Shown: positions 8,545 through 17,591, counted from the first letter of the stretch. The stretch: DNA of 64,000 nt from Kluyvera sp046569695 (GCF_046569695.1 NZ_JBKHUI010000007.1:149977-213976), one strand, 5' to 3'. The notes: generated by a model not told the origin, from the sequence alone. Translations and numbers: made by a program.

Positions 8545-9354
8545 ATGATTAAGCTGATTATTACCGACCTCGACGGCACTTTCTTAAACCGCCACGGTGA
8601 TTACAACCGCGAGTTGTTCCCGCAGGTTATGGCATTGATGCAGCAGCAGGGCGTGGCCTTTGCGCTGTGCACCGGCAAACAATGCGAGCGCGTCGAGGAA
8701 CTGTTTGGTGAACAGGTGGGGGATTTCTGGATCCTGGGCGACAGCGCCACACGGATTAAACATGCTGGAGACTATGTTTATCAGTCACTGATTAAAAACG
8801 CGCTGGGGCGCGAAATCATCCACACGCTTGAGGAGGTCAACAGCGAGCCGGTGATCATCGCCTGCACGCCGTTTGGGGCGTACGTCAAAAACACCGTCTC
8901 CCCGGAGATGCTGCAGAAAGTGAAGATGTCCTACGCCAACGTGGTGCAGGTTGCGGCGTTCGATGAAGTCAGCCATGACTTCGTTAAAATTTCCCTTTTC
9001 GACATTAAAGGCCGTTGCCCGCAGATTAAGCCGCACCTTGCAGATTACGTTGATAAAGCCTATATCGTGGTATCAGAAGACGCGTGGATTGATATCGCCG
9101 ACGTGGGCGTGCACAAAGGCCATACGGTGGAAATTTTGCAGGAGAGGCTGGGCGTCAACAAAGACGAAACGATGGTCTTTGGCGATGGGCTGAACGATAT
9201 CGAACTGATGACCCGCGCCATCTGGAGCTTCGCCATGCGCAATGCATTTGACGAAACCAAGCAGGCAGCGCGGTTTATTACCGGCACCAATGATGACGAC
9301 GCAGTCATGACGACCATTGCTCAGGTGCTGAGTTTACAGCAGCACCCAAAGTAG
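8545..9354 (+). CDS. Cof-type HAD-IIB family hydrolase
   Basis: A 269-residue haloacid-dehalogenase phosphatase. Motif I is DLDGT (residues 8-12, nucleophile Asp8, acid/base Asp10), motif II lies in ALCTGKQ, and motif IV is GDGLND. A type IIB cap sits in the middle. I chose the ATG with a GGGAGA box just upstream; a longer frame begins inside the repeat and has no family support. It follows the EIIC gene, so it probably dephosphorylates a sugar phosphate produced by that uptake route (inference). Its last seven codons overlap, tail to tail, the 3' end of flk. Confidence 0.88.
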   Translation: MIKLIITDLDGTFLNRHGDYNRELFPQVMALMQQQGVAFALCTGKQCERVEELFGEQVGDFWILGDSATRIKHAGDYVYQSLIKNALGREIIHTLEEVNSEPVIIACTPFGAYVKNTVSPEMLQKVKMSYANVVQVAAFDEVSHDFVKISLFDIKGRCPQIKPHLADYVDKAYIVVSEDAWIDIADVGVHKGHTVEILQERLGVNKDETMVFGDGLNDIELMTRAIWSFAMRNAFDETKQAARFITGTNDDDAVMTTIAQVLSLQQHPK

Positions 9355-10443
9355 GATTGCCACCACGATCAGCACCACAAAGGCCAGTCCAGGGCGTGCT
9401 GACAGCGACTTAATTGAGGTCATCATCGGTGCGAAAGGCGCGTAAATCGGCTGAATGTTCCGCACCTCCAGCGCCTCGGCATGCGCCACGCGTTCACGCT
9501 CAATACGTTTGAGGAACAGGAGGTTGAGCAACTCCTGAACCTGAACGGTGGTAAGCACCGTCTGTGGCGTCATATTCCAGTTCTGCTGCCCGTAATCACG
9601 CAGCACCTGAAGCTCCTGATCGCCCAACGGCTGCTTAAGCGCGGCCTGAAGCACGTTAAGCGTAGGGGCTGGGTGCGTGCTCAGCGTCAGCCGTGCCTGC
9701 AAGAGGGTCACCAGCGAGGTGAAATATTTCGCGGGAAGCAGCTCGCTGGTCTTCACCGGCGAAAATTCCTGTAGCGACTGCCATAGCGGCTTATTGGCGT
9801 CACTGGACGACGATGATGCTTTATCGGAGTAGAGCGCGTCGGGCTTCACGCTGGCGAGCTCAATTAGCGACTGCCAGATTTGCTTACTCGACTCGCCGGT
9901 CGCCGCGGACAGCTTGCTGACCAGCTGGTTGAGCGTGGTGTATTCTGCCGGCAGCAGCGGACGGTCGGTCGCCGGGCGCTGCTGCGGCTGAGGAATTGAT
10001 AGCTGCCCACGCTGAAGCAGCAGCAGCACATTATTAAGCTGCGGCTGGGTAAGCTGGTTCAGGGCGGTGTGCCCATACTGCTGACGGATAAAATCACTGA
10101 CGGCCTGGCGGTTGTTGCCCTGGCTTAGCAGTTCGGTCAGCTGAGACAGTGTTTGTCGCATGCTGAGGTTCTGCTCGGCGGTGCCGATACGCTGATTCAG
10201 ATTTTGTTCCGCTGCCGGGAAATGACGCGACAACAGCGGCGTATCGCTTTTCACGCCCAGATCGTGCTTTACGCCAGCCCACACCTCGGCATTTTGCTGC
10301 GAGGTCATGGTGATAAGGCGCGTGATCAAGCGTTCCAGCACGGTGCGTTGCTGGAGACTCAGCGGCTGCTCTCCGGCATTGGAAAGCGGTGTAGGGCCGG
10401 CCCCCGGAGGGCGCGCAGGCATACCTGAGATGGGTTGCGTCAT
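9334..10443 (-). CDS. flk: flagella biosynthesis regulator Flk
   Basis: Flk (RflH) is an inner-membrane protein that couples flagellar ring completion to export of the anti-sigma factor FlgM. The protein here has 369 residues: a Pro/Gln-rich cytoplasmic body with conserved blocks such as LLSRHFPAAEQNL and RPLLPAEY, and one C-terminal membrane segment (LAFVVLIVVAILLWVLL). The start giving MTQPISGMP aligns with E. coli Flk (331 aa, MIQPISG); 19 further in-frame codons upstream are not counted. The extra length is mostly a low-complexity insertion with a serine run near residue 210. It is divergent from pdxB and overlaps the HAD gene by 21 bases. Confidence 0.92.
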   Translation of the reverse strand: MTQPISGMPARPPGAGPTPLSNAGEQPLSLQQRTVLERLITRLITMTSQQNAEVWAGVKHDLGVKSDTPLLSRHFPAAEQNLNQRIGTAEQNLSMRQTLSQLTELLSQGNNRQAVSDFIRQQYGHTALNQLTQPQLNNVLLLLQRGQLSIPQPQQRPATDRPLLPAEYTTLNQLVSKLSAATGESSKQIWQSLIELASVKPDALYSDKASSSSSDANKPLWQSLQEFSPVKTSELLPAKYFTSLVTLLQARLTLSTHPAPTLNVLQAALKQPLGDQELQVLRDYGQQNWNMTPQTVLTTVQVQELLNLLFLKRIERERVAHAEALEVRNIQPIYAPFAPMMTSIKSLSARPGLAFVVLIVVAILLWVLL

Positions 10444-10552
10444 GATTCTTCCTTTCTGCAAAGCGGTACTGATGCCAGGCGCGAGTATTCCTGGCGGCAA
10501 GATTATGGCACACTTCCCCGGTTTACTCTCGTTCTCAGACAGGTACTGAACC

Positions 10553-11680
10553 GTGAAAATCCTTGTTGATGAAAATATGCCCTACGCCCGTGAACTTTTT
10601 AGTCGTCTGGGCGAAGTGAGGGCTGTTCCTGGCCGCCCGATTCCGACCGATGCGTTAACCGATGCGGATGCGCTGATGGTGCGATCGGTAACGAAGGTGA
10701 ATGAAGCGCTGCTTGCCGACAAGGCGATTAAGTTTGTCGGGACCGCCACCGCGGGCACCGACCACGTAGACCAGCCGTGGCTGGCGCAGGCGGGTATTGG
10801 TTTTTCTGCCGCACCCGGCTGTAACGCCATTGCGGTGGTGGAATATGTCTTCTCGGCGCTGCTGATGCTGGCCGAGCGCGACGGTTTTGCGCTGGCTGAC
10901 CGCACCGTCGGTATCGTCGGCGTGGGTAACGTGGGTGGCCGTCTGCAAAAGCGCCTTGAAGCGTTGGGGATTAAAACGCTGCTCTGCGATCCGCCGCGTG
11001 CGGACAACGGCGACGAAGGGGATTTCCGCTCGCTCGACGAACTGGTCGCTGAAGCTGACGTCATCACCTTCCACACGCCGCTCTATAAAGAAGGGCAGTA
11101 TAAATCGTTGCATCTGGCCGATGAGGCGCTGATTCGCCGCCTGAAGCCGGGGGCGATTCTGATCAACGCCTGCCGTGGCCCGGTGGTGGATAACGCTGCG
11201 CTGCTGAAATGTCTGGAAGCGGGGCAGGAATTGAGCGTGGTGTTGGACGTTTGGGAACCCGAACCGGATCTCAACCTGGCGCTGCTCGATAAAGTGGATC
11301 TCGGCACTTCGCATATCGCTGGCTACACCCTGGAAGGTAAAGCACGCGGTACTACCCAGGTGTTTGAAGCCTACAGCCAGTTTATTGGTCAACCACAGCA
11401 AGTGACGCTCTCGACGCTGCTGCCGGCACCTGAGTTTGGTCGTATCAGCCTGCACGGCCCGCTCGATCAGCCTACGCTGAAAAGACTGGTCCATTTAGTG
11501 TATGATGTGCGCCGCGATGACGCGCCGCTGCGAAAAGTGGCGGGGATCCCCGGCGAATTCGACAAACTGCGCAAGAACTATCTCGAGCGTCGCGAATGGT
11601 CATCATTGACCGTTGAGTGTGATGATGCCAATGCCGCCGAGTTGCTGCAAAAACTCGGGTTTAACGCCGTACACTGTTAA
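10553..11680 (+). CDS. pdxB: erythronate-4-phosphate dehydrogenase
   Basis: The second enzyme of the DXP-dependent pyridoxal phosphate pathway; it oxidises 4-phosphoerythronate. It has the D-2-hydroxyacid dehydrogenase fold with the nucleotide loop GVGNVGGR (residues 123-130). The catalytic residues expected for PdxB are present: Arg208, Glu237 and His254. A C-terminal PdxB dimerisation domain follows. It has 375 residues (378 in E. coli) and starts at GTG, as in E. coli. It heads the pdxB-usg-truA-dedA gene string. Confidence 0.97.
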   Translation: MKILVDENMPYARELFSRLGEVRAVPGRPIPTDALTDADALMVRSVTKVNEALLADKAIKFVGTATAGTDHVDQPWLAQAGIGFSAAPGCNAIAVVEYVFSALLMLAERDGFALADRTVGIVGVGNVGGRLQKRLEALGIKTLLCDPPRADNGDEGDFRSLDELVAEADVITFHTPLYKEGQYKSLHLADEALIRRLKPGAILINACRGPVVDNAALLKCLEAGQELSVVLDVWEPEPDLNLALLDKVDLGTSHIAGYTLEGKARGTTQVFEAYSQFIGQPQQVTLSTLLPAPEFGRISLHGPLDQPTLKRLVHLVYDVRRDDAPLRKVAGIPGEFDKLRKNYLERREWSSLTVECDDANAAELLQKLGFNAVHC

Positions 11681-11742
11681 TGTCTTCTTAATCACTCTGC
11701 TGGATACTCCGGCAGAGTCGCTTTTTTCTGGAGTAAATCACC

Positions 11743-12756
11743 ATGTCTGAAGGCTGGAATATTGCCATCCTGGGCGCGACCGGCGCCGTAGGCGAAGCCC
11801 TGCTTGAAACCCTTGCTGAACGTCAGTTCCCGGTGGGTGATATCTATGCGCTGGCGCGCACCGACAGCGCGGGCGAACATCTGCGTTTTAACGGTAAATC
11901 GGTCAGAGTGCAGGATGCCGCAGAGTTCGACTGGACTCAGGCTCAACTGGCATTCTTTGCCGCCGGTCAGGAAGCGTCGGCAAGCTATGCCGAAGAAGCC
12001 ACCAACGCGGGCTGCCTGGTTATCGACCTCAGCGGTCTGTTCGCGCTGGAGCCGGATGTGCCGCTGGTGGTGCCGGACGTGAACCCGTTCGTGATGGCGG
12101 ATTACCGCAACCGTAACCTGATTGCTGTCGCCGATAACCAAACCAGCCAGCTTCTGGCTGCGCTGAAGCCGCTGATTGATGACGGCGGCCTGTCGCGTAT
12201 CAACGTGACCAGCCTGATCTCCGCCTCCGCGCACGGCAAGAAAGCCGTTGATGCGCTGGCAGGGCAGAGCGCCAAGCTGCTGAACGGTATTCCGATTGAT
12301 GAAGATGACTTCTTTGGCCGCCAGCTGGCGTTCAACATGCTGCCGCTGCTGCCAGACCGTGAAGGCTCCGTGCGTGAAGAGCGTCGTATCGTCGACCAGG
12401 TTCGCAAAATCCTGCAGGACGACGGTCTGATGATTTCTGCAAGCTGCGTGCAGTCGCCGGTATTCTACGGCCACGCGCAGATGGTGAGCTTTGAAGCCAT
12501 GCGTCCGCTGTCTGCGGAAGAAGCGCGTGATGCTTTCTCCCGCGGCGAAGATATCGTGCTGTCTGAAGAGGGTGAATTCCCGACTCAGGTTGGCGATGCT
12601 ACTGGCAGCGCGCACCTCTCCATCGGCTGCGTTCGTAACGATTACGGTATGCCGGAACAGGTTCAATTCTGGTCCGTTGCTGATAACGTTCGCTTCGGCG
12701 GCGCGTTGATGGCGGTTAAAACCGCTGAGAAACTGGTGCAGGAGTATCTGTACTAA
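11743..12756 (+). CDS. usg: Usg, aspartate-semialdehyde dehydrogenase-like protein
   Basis: A 337-residue homologue of aspartate-semialdehyde dehydrogenase, same length as E. coli Usg. The N-terminal nucleotide loop GATGAVGE (residues 11-18) is kept. The segment where Asd enzymes carry the catalytic Cys (NCST) reads NQTS here (residues 132-135), so the enzyme is unlikely to have dehydrogenase activity. The true function is unknown. The gene overlaps the truA start by one base, so the two are translationally coupled. Confidence 0.93.
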   Translation: MSEGWNIAILGATGAVGEALLETLAERQFPVGDIYALARTDSAGEHLRFNGKSVRVQDAAEFDWTQAQLAFFAAGQEASASYAEEATNAGCLVIDLSGLFALEPDVPLVVPDVNPFVMADYRNRNLIAVADNQTSQLLAALKPLIDDGGLSRINVTSLISASAHGKKAVDALAGQSAKLLNGIPIDEDDFFGRQLAFNMLPLLPDREGSVREERRIVDQVRKILQDDGLMISASCVQSPVFYGHAQMVSFEAMRPLSAEEARDAFSRGEDIVLSEEGEFPTQVGDATGSAHLSIGCVRNDYGMPEQVQFWSVADNVRFGGALMAVKTAEKLVQEYLY

Positions 12757-13568
12757 TGTCTGACATGGAGCAACTGCCGGTCTATCGAATTGCGCTGGGC
12801 ATTGAGTACGACGGCAGCAAATATTACGGCTGGCAGCGGCAAAACGAAGTGCGCAGCGTGCAGGAGAAGCTCGAAAAAGCGCTCTCGCAGGTGGCAAATG
12901 AACCTATCAACGTGTACTGCGCCGGGCGAACTGACGCCGGCGTTCACGGCACGGGTCAGGTAGTGCACTTTGAAACCCGCGCGTTGCGTAAAGACGCCGC
13001 ATGGACGCTGGGTGTAAATGCGAATTTACCTGGTGACATCGCGGTGCGTTGGGTGAAAGCTGTTCCCGACGATTTTCACGCTCGCTTTAGCGCAACGGCG
13101 CGTCGCTACCGCTACGTCATTTACAACCACCGGTTGCGTCCGGCGGTGTTGGGGCAGGGTGTGACCCATTATCACCAGCCGCTGGACGCGGAGCGGATGC
13201 ACCGCGCCGCGCAGAGCCTGCTGGGCGAGAATGACTTCACCTCGTTTCGTGCGGTGCAGTGCCAGTCGCGTACGCCATGGCGCAACGTGATGCATATCAA
13301 CGTGACGCGCTATGGCAACTATATTGTGGTGGACATCAAAGCAAATGCCTTTGTGCACCACATGGTAAGGAATATTGTTGGCAGCCTGATGGAAGTTGGC
13401 GCAGGAAACCAGCCGGAGAGCTGGATGGCAGAACTGCTGGCGGCAAAAGACAGGACGCTTGCCGCCGCAACGGCAAAAGCGGAAGGGCTGTACCTGGTGG
13501 CGGTAGATTATCCCGCCCACTTTGCACTGCCTAACGCGCCGATGGGCCCGCTTTTCCTGGCGGACTAA
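12756..13568 (+). CDS. truA: tRNA pseudouridine(38-40) synthase
   Basis: TruA isomerises uridines 38, 39 and 40 in the anticodon arm of many tRNAs. The catalytic Asp60 lies in the CAGRTDAGVHG motif, and the length (270) equals E. coli TruA. The first ATG overlaps the usg stop by one base; a second ATG three codons on is possible. Lack of TruA de-represses amino acid operons in relatives, but nothing here shows unusual control. Expressed from the pdxB-usg transcript by context. Confidence 0.97.
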   Translation: MSDMEQLPVYRIALGIEYDGSKYYGWQRQNEVRSVQEKLEKALSQVANEPINVYCAGRTDAGVHGTGQVVHFETRALRKDAAWTLGVNANLPGDIAVRWVKAVPDDFHARFSATARRYRYVIYNHRLRPAVLGQGVTHYHQPLDAERMHRAAQSLLGENDFTSFRAVQCQSRTPWRNVMHINVTRYGNYIVVDIKANAFVHHMVRNIVGSLMEVGAGNQPESWMAELLAAKDRTLAAATAKAEGLYLVAVDYPAHFALPNAPMGPLFLAD

Positions 13569-13593
13569 CGAAGTCATTTAGGGCTAAGACAAT

Positions 13594-14253
13594 ATGGATC
13601 TCATCCGTTTTTTGATTGATTTCATCCTGCACATTGATGTGCACCTGGCGGAGCTGGTTGCGCAGTACGGCATCTGGGTATACGCCATTCTGTTCCTGAT
13701 TCTGTTCTGCGAAACGGGGCTGGTGGTGACGCCGTTCCTGCCGGGCGACTCGCTGCTGTTTGTTGCTGGTGCGCTGTCGGCACTGCCGACCAACGATCTC
13801 AACGTCCACCTGATGGTGGTGCTGATGGTGATTGCGGCGATTGTCGGCGATGCGGTGAACTACACCATTGGGCGGCTATTTGGTGAGAAGCTCTTTAGCA
13901 ACCCGAATTCGAAAATCTTCCGTCGTAGCTACCTCGATAAAACCCATGCGTTCTACGATAAGCACGGCGGAAAAACCATTATTCTGGCGCGATTTGTACC
14001 TATCGTCAGAACATTTGCGCCATTTGTGGCGGGAATGGGCCATATGTCCTATCGTCATTTTGCTATCTACAACGTGACCGGCGGGCTGCTGTGGGTGCTG
14101 TTGTTCACCTACGCGGGCTACCTGTTTGGCGATCTGCCGGTGGTTCAGGAAAACCTGAAGCTGCTGATTGTCGCTATTATTGTGCTGTCGATATTGCCGG
14201 GCGTGATTGAAGTGATTCGCCACCGTCGCAAGGCGGCAAAACAGGCAAAATAA
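13594..14253 (+). CDS. dedA: DedA-family inner membrane protein
   Basis: A 219-residue polytopic membrane protein of the DedA (SNARE-associated/VTT) family, whose members help flip undecaprenyl phosphate and other lipids across the membrane. The conserved blocks are visible: FCETGLVVTPFLPGDSLL (residues ~44-61), the GD-VNY-IGR region, and FVPIVRTFAPFVAGM (~residue 133). Length matches E. coli DedA. It follows truA by 25 bases. A GGGCACG / CGTGCCC hairpin lies 13 bases past its stop. Confidence 0.95.
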   Translation: MDLIRFLIDFILHIDVHLAELVAQYGIWVYAILFLILFCETGLVVTPFLPGDSLLFVAGALSALPTNDLNVHLMVVLMVIAAIVGDAVNYTIGRLFGEKLFSNPNSKIFRRSYLDKTHAFYDKHGGKTIILARFVPIVRTFAPFVAGMGHMSYRHFAIYNVTGGLLWVLLFTYAGYLFGDLPVVQENLKLLIVAIIVLSILPGVIEVIRHRRKAAKQAK

Positions 14254-14448
14254 ACCCTGCACGCGGGGCACGATTCAGCCGTGCCCTGTTACGACATGTT
14301 TCGCGGTTCGACCACTTTTTTATGCCAAGTTTCGGGCTGTTATGTTTTAATGTGCAACATTCATGGTCTATGAGGGGCAAAAGTGGCATTATGCGCGCCC
14401 CCTTATGGCAAAACTGGCATCGACCAGGTTCAGGCAGAAAGGTTATCA

Positions 14449-15363
14449 ATGAGCTGGATTGAACGAATTAAAAGCAATATCACACCTACCCGTAAGGCGA
14501 GCATCCCGGAAGGGGTGTGGACCAAATGCGATAGCTGTGGTCAGGTTCTGTATCGCGCCGAGCTGGAGCGTAACCTCGAGGTTTGCCCGAAGTGCGATCA
14601 TCACATGCGTATGTCAGCGCGTAATCGCCTGCATAGCCTGTTAGATGAAGGGTCCCTGGTAGAACTGGGTAGTGAACTTGAGCCGAAAGACGTGCTGAAG
14701 TTCCGTGACTCTAAAAAGTATAAAGACCGTCTGGCATCTGCTCAGAAAGAGACAGGTGAAAAAGACGCGCTGATCGTCATGAAAGGCACCCTGCACGGTA
14801 TGCCGGTTGTCGGTGCGGCCTTTGAGTTCTCCTTTATGGGCGGCTCAATGGGTTCTGTTGTCGGCGCGCGTTTTGTCCGTGCCGTTGAACAGGCGCTGGA
14901 AGACAACTGTCCGCTGATCTGCTTCTCCGCTTCCGGGGGTGCGCGTATGCAGGAAGCGCTGATGTCTCTGATGCAGATGGCGAAAACCTCTGCGGCACTG
15001 GCGAAAATGCAGGAACGCGGTTTACCGTACATTTCCGTGCTGACCGACCCAACCATGGGTGGTGTCTCCGCCAGCTTCGCGATGCTGGGCGACCTGAACA
15101 TCGCCGAGCCAAAAGCGCTGATTGGCTTTGCCGGCCCGCGTGTTATCGAACAGACCGTTCGTGAGAAACTGCCACCGGGCTTCCAGCGCAGTGAGTTCCT
15201 CATCGAGAAGGGCGCTATCGACATGATCGTTCGCCGCCCTGAAATGCGTCTGAAGCTTGCCAGCATTCTGGCGAAGCTGATGAATCTCCCGGCACCGAAC
15301 CCGGACGCGCCGCGCGAAAGCGTGGTGGTACCACCGGTACCGGATCAGGAACCTGAGGCCTGA
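14449..15363 (+). CDS. accD: acetyl-CoA carboxylase carboxyltransferase subunit beta
   Basis: The beta subunit of the carboxyltransferase that makes malonyl-CoA, paired with AccA encoded elsewhere. An N-terminal zinc ribbon uses Cys27, Cys30, Cys46 and Cys49 (CDSC and CPKC), which in E. coli also binds nucleic acid. The crotonase-like core follows, with the oxyanion-hole glycines in SASGGARMQEA. I chose the ATG giving MSWIERIKSN, exactly 304 residues as in E. coli. It has its own 195-base upstream region and a strong terminator behind it. Confidence 0.98.
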   Translation: MSWIERIKSNITPTRKASIPEGVWTKCDSCGQVLYRAELERNLEVCPKCDHHMRMSARNRLHSLLDEGSLVELGSELEPKDVLKFRDSKKYKDRLASAQKETGEKDALIVMKGTLHGMPVVGAAFEFSFMGGSMGSVVGARFVRAVEQALEDNCPLICFSASGGARMQEALMSLMQMAKTSAALAKMQERGLPYISVLTDPTMGGVSASFAMLGDLNIAEPKALIGFAGPRVIEQTVREKLPPGFQRSEFLIEKGAIDMIVRRPEMRLKLASILAKLMNLPAPNPDAPRESVVVPPVPDQEPEA

Positions 15364-15370
15364 TAGTGTA

Positions 15371-15400
15371 AGGGCAGGGCCGGGTGGCTCTGCCCTTTTT
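15371..15400 (+). terminator. rho-independent terminator of accD
   Basis: An 11-bp stem (AGGGCAGGGCC with GGCTCTGCCCT, one G-T wobble) with a GGGT loop is followed by five Ts. It separates accD from folC. Confidence 0.9.
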
Positions 15401-15434
15401 GCTTTTATTCACCGTTGTTGGATGTTGCGGCACT

Positions 15435-16703
15435 ATGGACAAAAATCTTATTCCTCAGGCCACGTCGCCCCTGGCTACGTGGCTTTCTTATCTGGAAAAT
15501 CTCCACTCAAAAACTATCGACCTTGGCCTCGAACGCGTCAGCCGGGTTGCCGGTCAATTAGACATCCTGCAGCCTGCGCCATTCGTCTTTACCGTCGCGG
15601 GAACCAACGGCAAAGGCACCACCTGTCGCACGCTGGAAACTATTCTGATGGCGGCTGGCTATAAGGTAGGGGTTTATAGCTCTCCACATCTGGTGCGCTA
15701 CACCGAACGCGTACGCGTACAGGGAGCTGAGCTTGCAGAAAGCGCGCATACCGCCTCATTCGCGGCGATTGAAACCGGACGTGGTGATACCTCACTGACC
15801 TATTTCGAATACGGCACGCTGTCGGCGCTGTGGCTGTTTAAGCAAGCAAAGCTCGACGTTGTGATTCTGGAAGTGGGCTTAGGCGGTCGCCTTGATGCCA
15901 CGAACATCGTTGATGCTAACGTCGCCGTGGTAACCAGTATTGCGCTGGACCATACCGACTGGCTGGGGCCGGACCGTGAAAGCATTGGCCGTGAGAAAGC
16001 GGGCGTGTTCCGTGCTAATCGCCCTGCGGTGGTTGGTGAGCCGGATATGCCGCACACCATTGCCGACGTAGCACATGAAAAAGGCGCACTGCTGCTGCAG
16101 CGTAACGTTGACTGGCGCTACACCGTTGAAGACGAAAGCTGGACCTTTAGCGACGCTCAGGGCGAGCTGCGTAATCTGCCGTTGCCAAACGTGCCGCAGC
16201 CTAACGCCGCCACGGCGCTTGCCGCGCTGCGCGCCAGTGGGCTTGAAGTGAGTGAAGCGGTGATCCGTGAAGGCATCGCCAGCGCGATTCTGCCGGGCCG
16301 TTTCCAGACTATCCAACTTGAGCCATGCGTTATCCTTGATGTCGCGCATAACCCGCACGCCGCAGCCTATCTTGCCGGGCGTCTCAAATCGTTGCCGAAA
16401 ACTGGGCGAGTGCTGGCGGTTATTGGTATGCTGCATGATAAGGACATCGCCGGTACGCTGGCGTGTCTGGAGGACGTTGTGGATAGCTGGTACTGTGCGC
16501 CGCTCGAAGGACCTCGCGGCGCCACGGCGGAACAGCTGCGCGAGCATCTGCGCGCAGGGGCCGTCTTTACCAGCGTCGAGCAGGCGTGGCATGCCGCCAT
16601 GGCTGGCGCAGCGCCCGAAGATACGGTGCTGGTGTGTGGATCGTTCCACACGGTAGCGCATGTGATGGAAGCGTTGGACGCGGGGAGTGCCGGTGGCAAG
16701 TAA
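15435..16703 (+). CDS. folC: bifunctional folylpolyglutamate synthase / dihydrofolate synthase
   Basis: Adds glutamate to dihydropteroate and then to tetrahydrofolates. The Mur-ligase P-loop GTNGKGTT is at residues ~50-57, followed by EVGLGGRLDATN and the conserved DHTDWLG. The ATG giving MDKNLIPQ yields 422 residues, equal to E. coli FolC; an earlier in-frame ATG lies inside the accD terminator region and is less likely. Its last 11 bases overlap dedD. Confidence 0.97.
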   Translation: MDKNLIPQATSPLATWLSYLENLHSKTIDLGLERVSRVAGQLDILQPAPFVFTVAGTNGKGTTCRTLETILMAAGYKVGVYSSPHLVRYTERVRVQGAELAESAHTASFAAIETGRGDTSLTYFEYGTLSALWLFKQAKLDVVILEVGLGGRLDATNIVDANVAVVTSIALDHTDWLGPDRESIGREKAGVFRANRPAVVGEPDMPHTIADVAHEKGALLLQRNVDWRYTVEDESWTFSDAQGELRNLPLPNVPQPNAATALAALRASGLEVSEAVIREGIASAILPGRFQTIQLEPCVILDVAHNPHAAAYLAGRLKSLPKTGRVLAVIGMLHDKDIAGTLACLEDVVDSWYCAPLEGPRGATAEQLREHLRAGAVFTSVEQAWHAAMAGAAPEDTVLVCGSFHTVAHVMEALDAGSAGGK

Positions 16704-17370
16704 GTTTCAAAACCGTCTCGTCGGGACGATAGTATTAGTTGCGCTGGGGGTCATTGTGCTGCCAGGGCTGCTTGACGGGCAAAAAAAGCATTATCAGGAT
16801 GAGTTCGCGGCGATTCCGCTGGTGCCAAAACCGGGCGACCGTGATGAACCTGACATGCTACCGACGGCAACGCAGGCATTGCCTGCTCAGCCGCCTGAAG
16901 GGGCGGCGGAAGAGGTGAGGGCAGGCGATGCTGCAGCGCCGTCGCTGGACTCCAGCCGTCTGGCCGTTAATGGCAACGGCGATCTCGAACAGATCCCGCC
17001 GGCCGCCGAACTGCCGAAGCCAAAACCAGTAGAAAAACCGAAACCAAAACCGCAGCCTGTTGCTGAACAGGTCGCGGCAACGACGCCACCGCCGAAAGCC
17101 GCGCCGGAAGAGAAACCGGCACCGGTAGGTAAAGCGTACGTGGTGCAACTTGGTGCATTGAAGAATGCGGATAAGGTGAACGAAATTGTGGCGAGTCTGC
17201 GTGGTGCGGGATATCACGCCTACACGTCGCCTTCGACGCCTGTTCAGGGTAAAATCACCCGTATTCTGGTCGGCCCGGATGCCTCGAAAGATAAGCTGAA
17301 AGGTTCACTTGCTGAACTGAATCGGTTGTCGGGGCTCAGCGGTGTGGTGATGGGATATACGCCGAACTAA
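16693..17370 (+). CDS. dedD: cell division protein DedD (SPOR domain)
   Basis: A septal-ring protein of 225 residues with an N-terminal membrane anchor (LVGTIVLVALGVIVLPGLL, ~residues 9-27), a long Pro/Lys/Ala-rich periplasmic linker, and a C-terminal SPOR domain (~residues 145-222, AYVVQLGALKNADKVNEIV) that binds denuded peptidoglycan at the septum. I chose the GTG giving (M)ASKFQNRLVG, as in E. coli; another GTG lies two codons earlier. The start overlaps the folC end by 11 bases, implying coupled translation. Confidence 0.95.
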   Translation: MASKFQNRLVGTIVLVALGVIVLPGLLDGQKKHYQDEFAAIPLVPKPGDRDEPDMLPTATQALPAQPPEGAAEEVRAGDAAAPSLDSSRLAVNGNGDLEQIPPAAELPKPKPVEKPKPKPQPVAEQVAATTPPPKAAPEEKPAPVGKAYVVQLGALKNADKVNEIVASLRGAGYHAYTSPSTPVQGKITRILVGPDASKDKLKGSLAELNRLSGLSGVVMGYTPN

Positions 17371-17382
17371 GGCGTAGGTTTT

Positions 17383-17430
17383 CCCCTCACCCCGGCCCCC
17401 TCTCCCAGGGGAGAGGGGGAGGGTGAGGGG
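17383..17430. repeat. C/T-G/A rich palindromic intergenic repeat, copy 2
   Basis: A long palindrome runs from CCCCTCACCCC to GGGTGAGGGG, with an inner CTCTCCC-AGG-GGAGAG core. It follows dedD and belongs to the same family as the elements at 8482 and 53673. Confidence 0.7.
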
Positions 17431-17462
17431 TGTTGAACAACGCCTAAAACGACCAAAAAACG

Positions 17463-17495
17463 ATGGCGTTGAATATTTTTTCAGCGCCATTTTTT
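17463..17495 (+). terminator. terminator downstream of dedD
   Basis: A 9-bp stem ATGGCGTTG / CAGCGCCAT (one wobble) is flanked by A-rich and T-rich tracts and ends in six Ts. It ends the accD-side transcripts before the cvpA promoter. Confidence 0.8.
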
Positions 17496-17520
17496 ATTTA
17501 CGCCGGGGAAGGAAATCCCT

Positions 17521-17549
17521 ACGCAAACGTTTTCTTTTTCTGTTAGAAT
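17521..17549 (+). promoter_or_regulatory. PurR box and promoter of cvpA-purF
   Basis: ACGCAAACGTTTTCTT (17521-17536) is an essentially perfect PurR operator. A -10-like TAGAAT lies at 17544-17549, so bound PurR-hypoxanthine or -guanine would cover the promoter, as in E. coli. The start codon of cvpA is about 43 bases further on. Confidence 0.92.
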
Positions 17550-17591
17550 GCGCCCGAACTGGATGACAGGGCGTAAAATCGTGGGACATAT

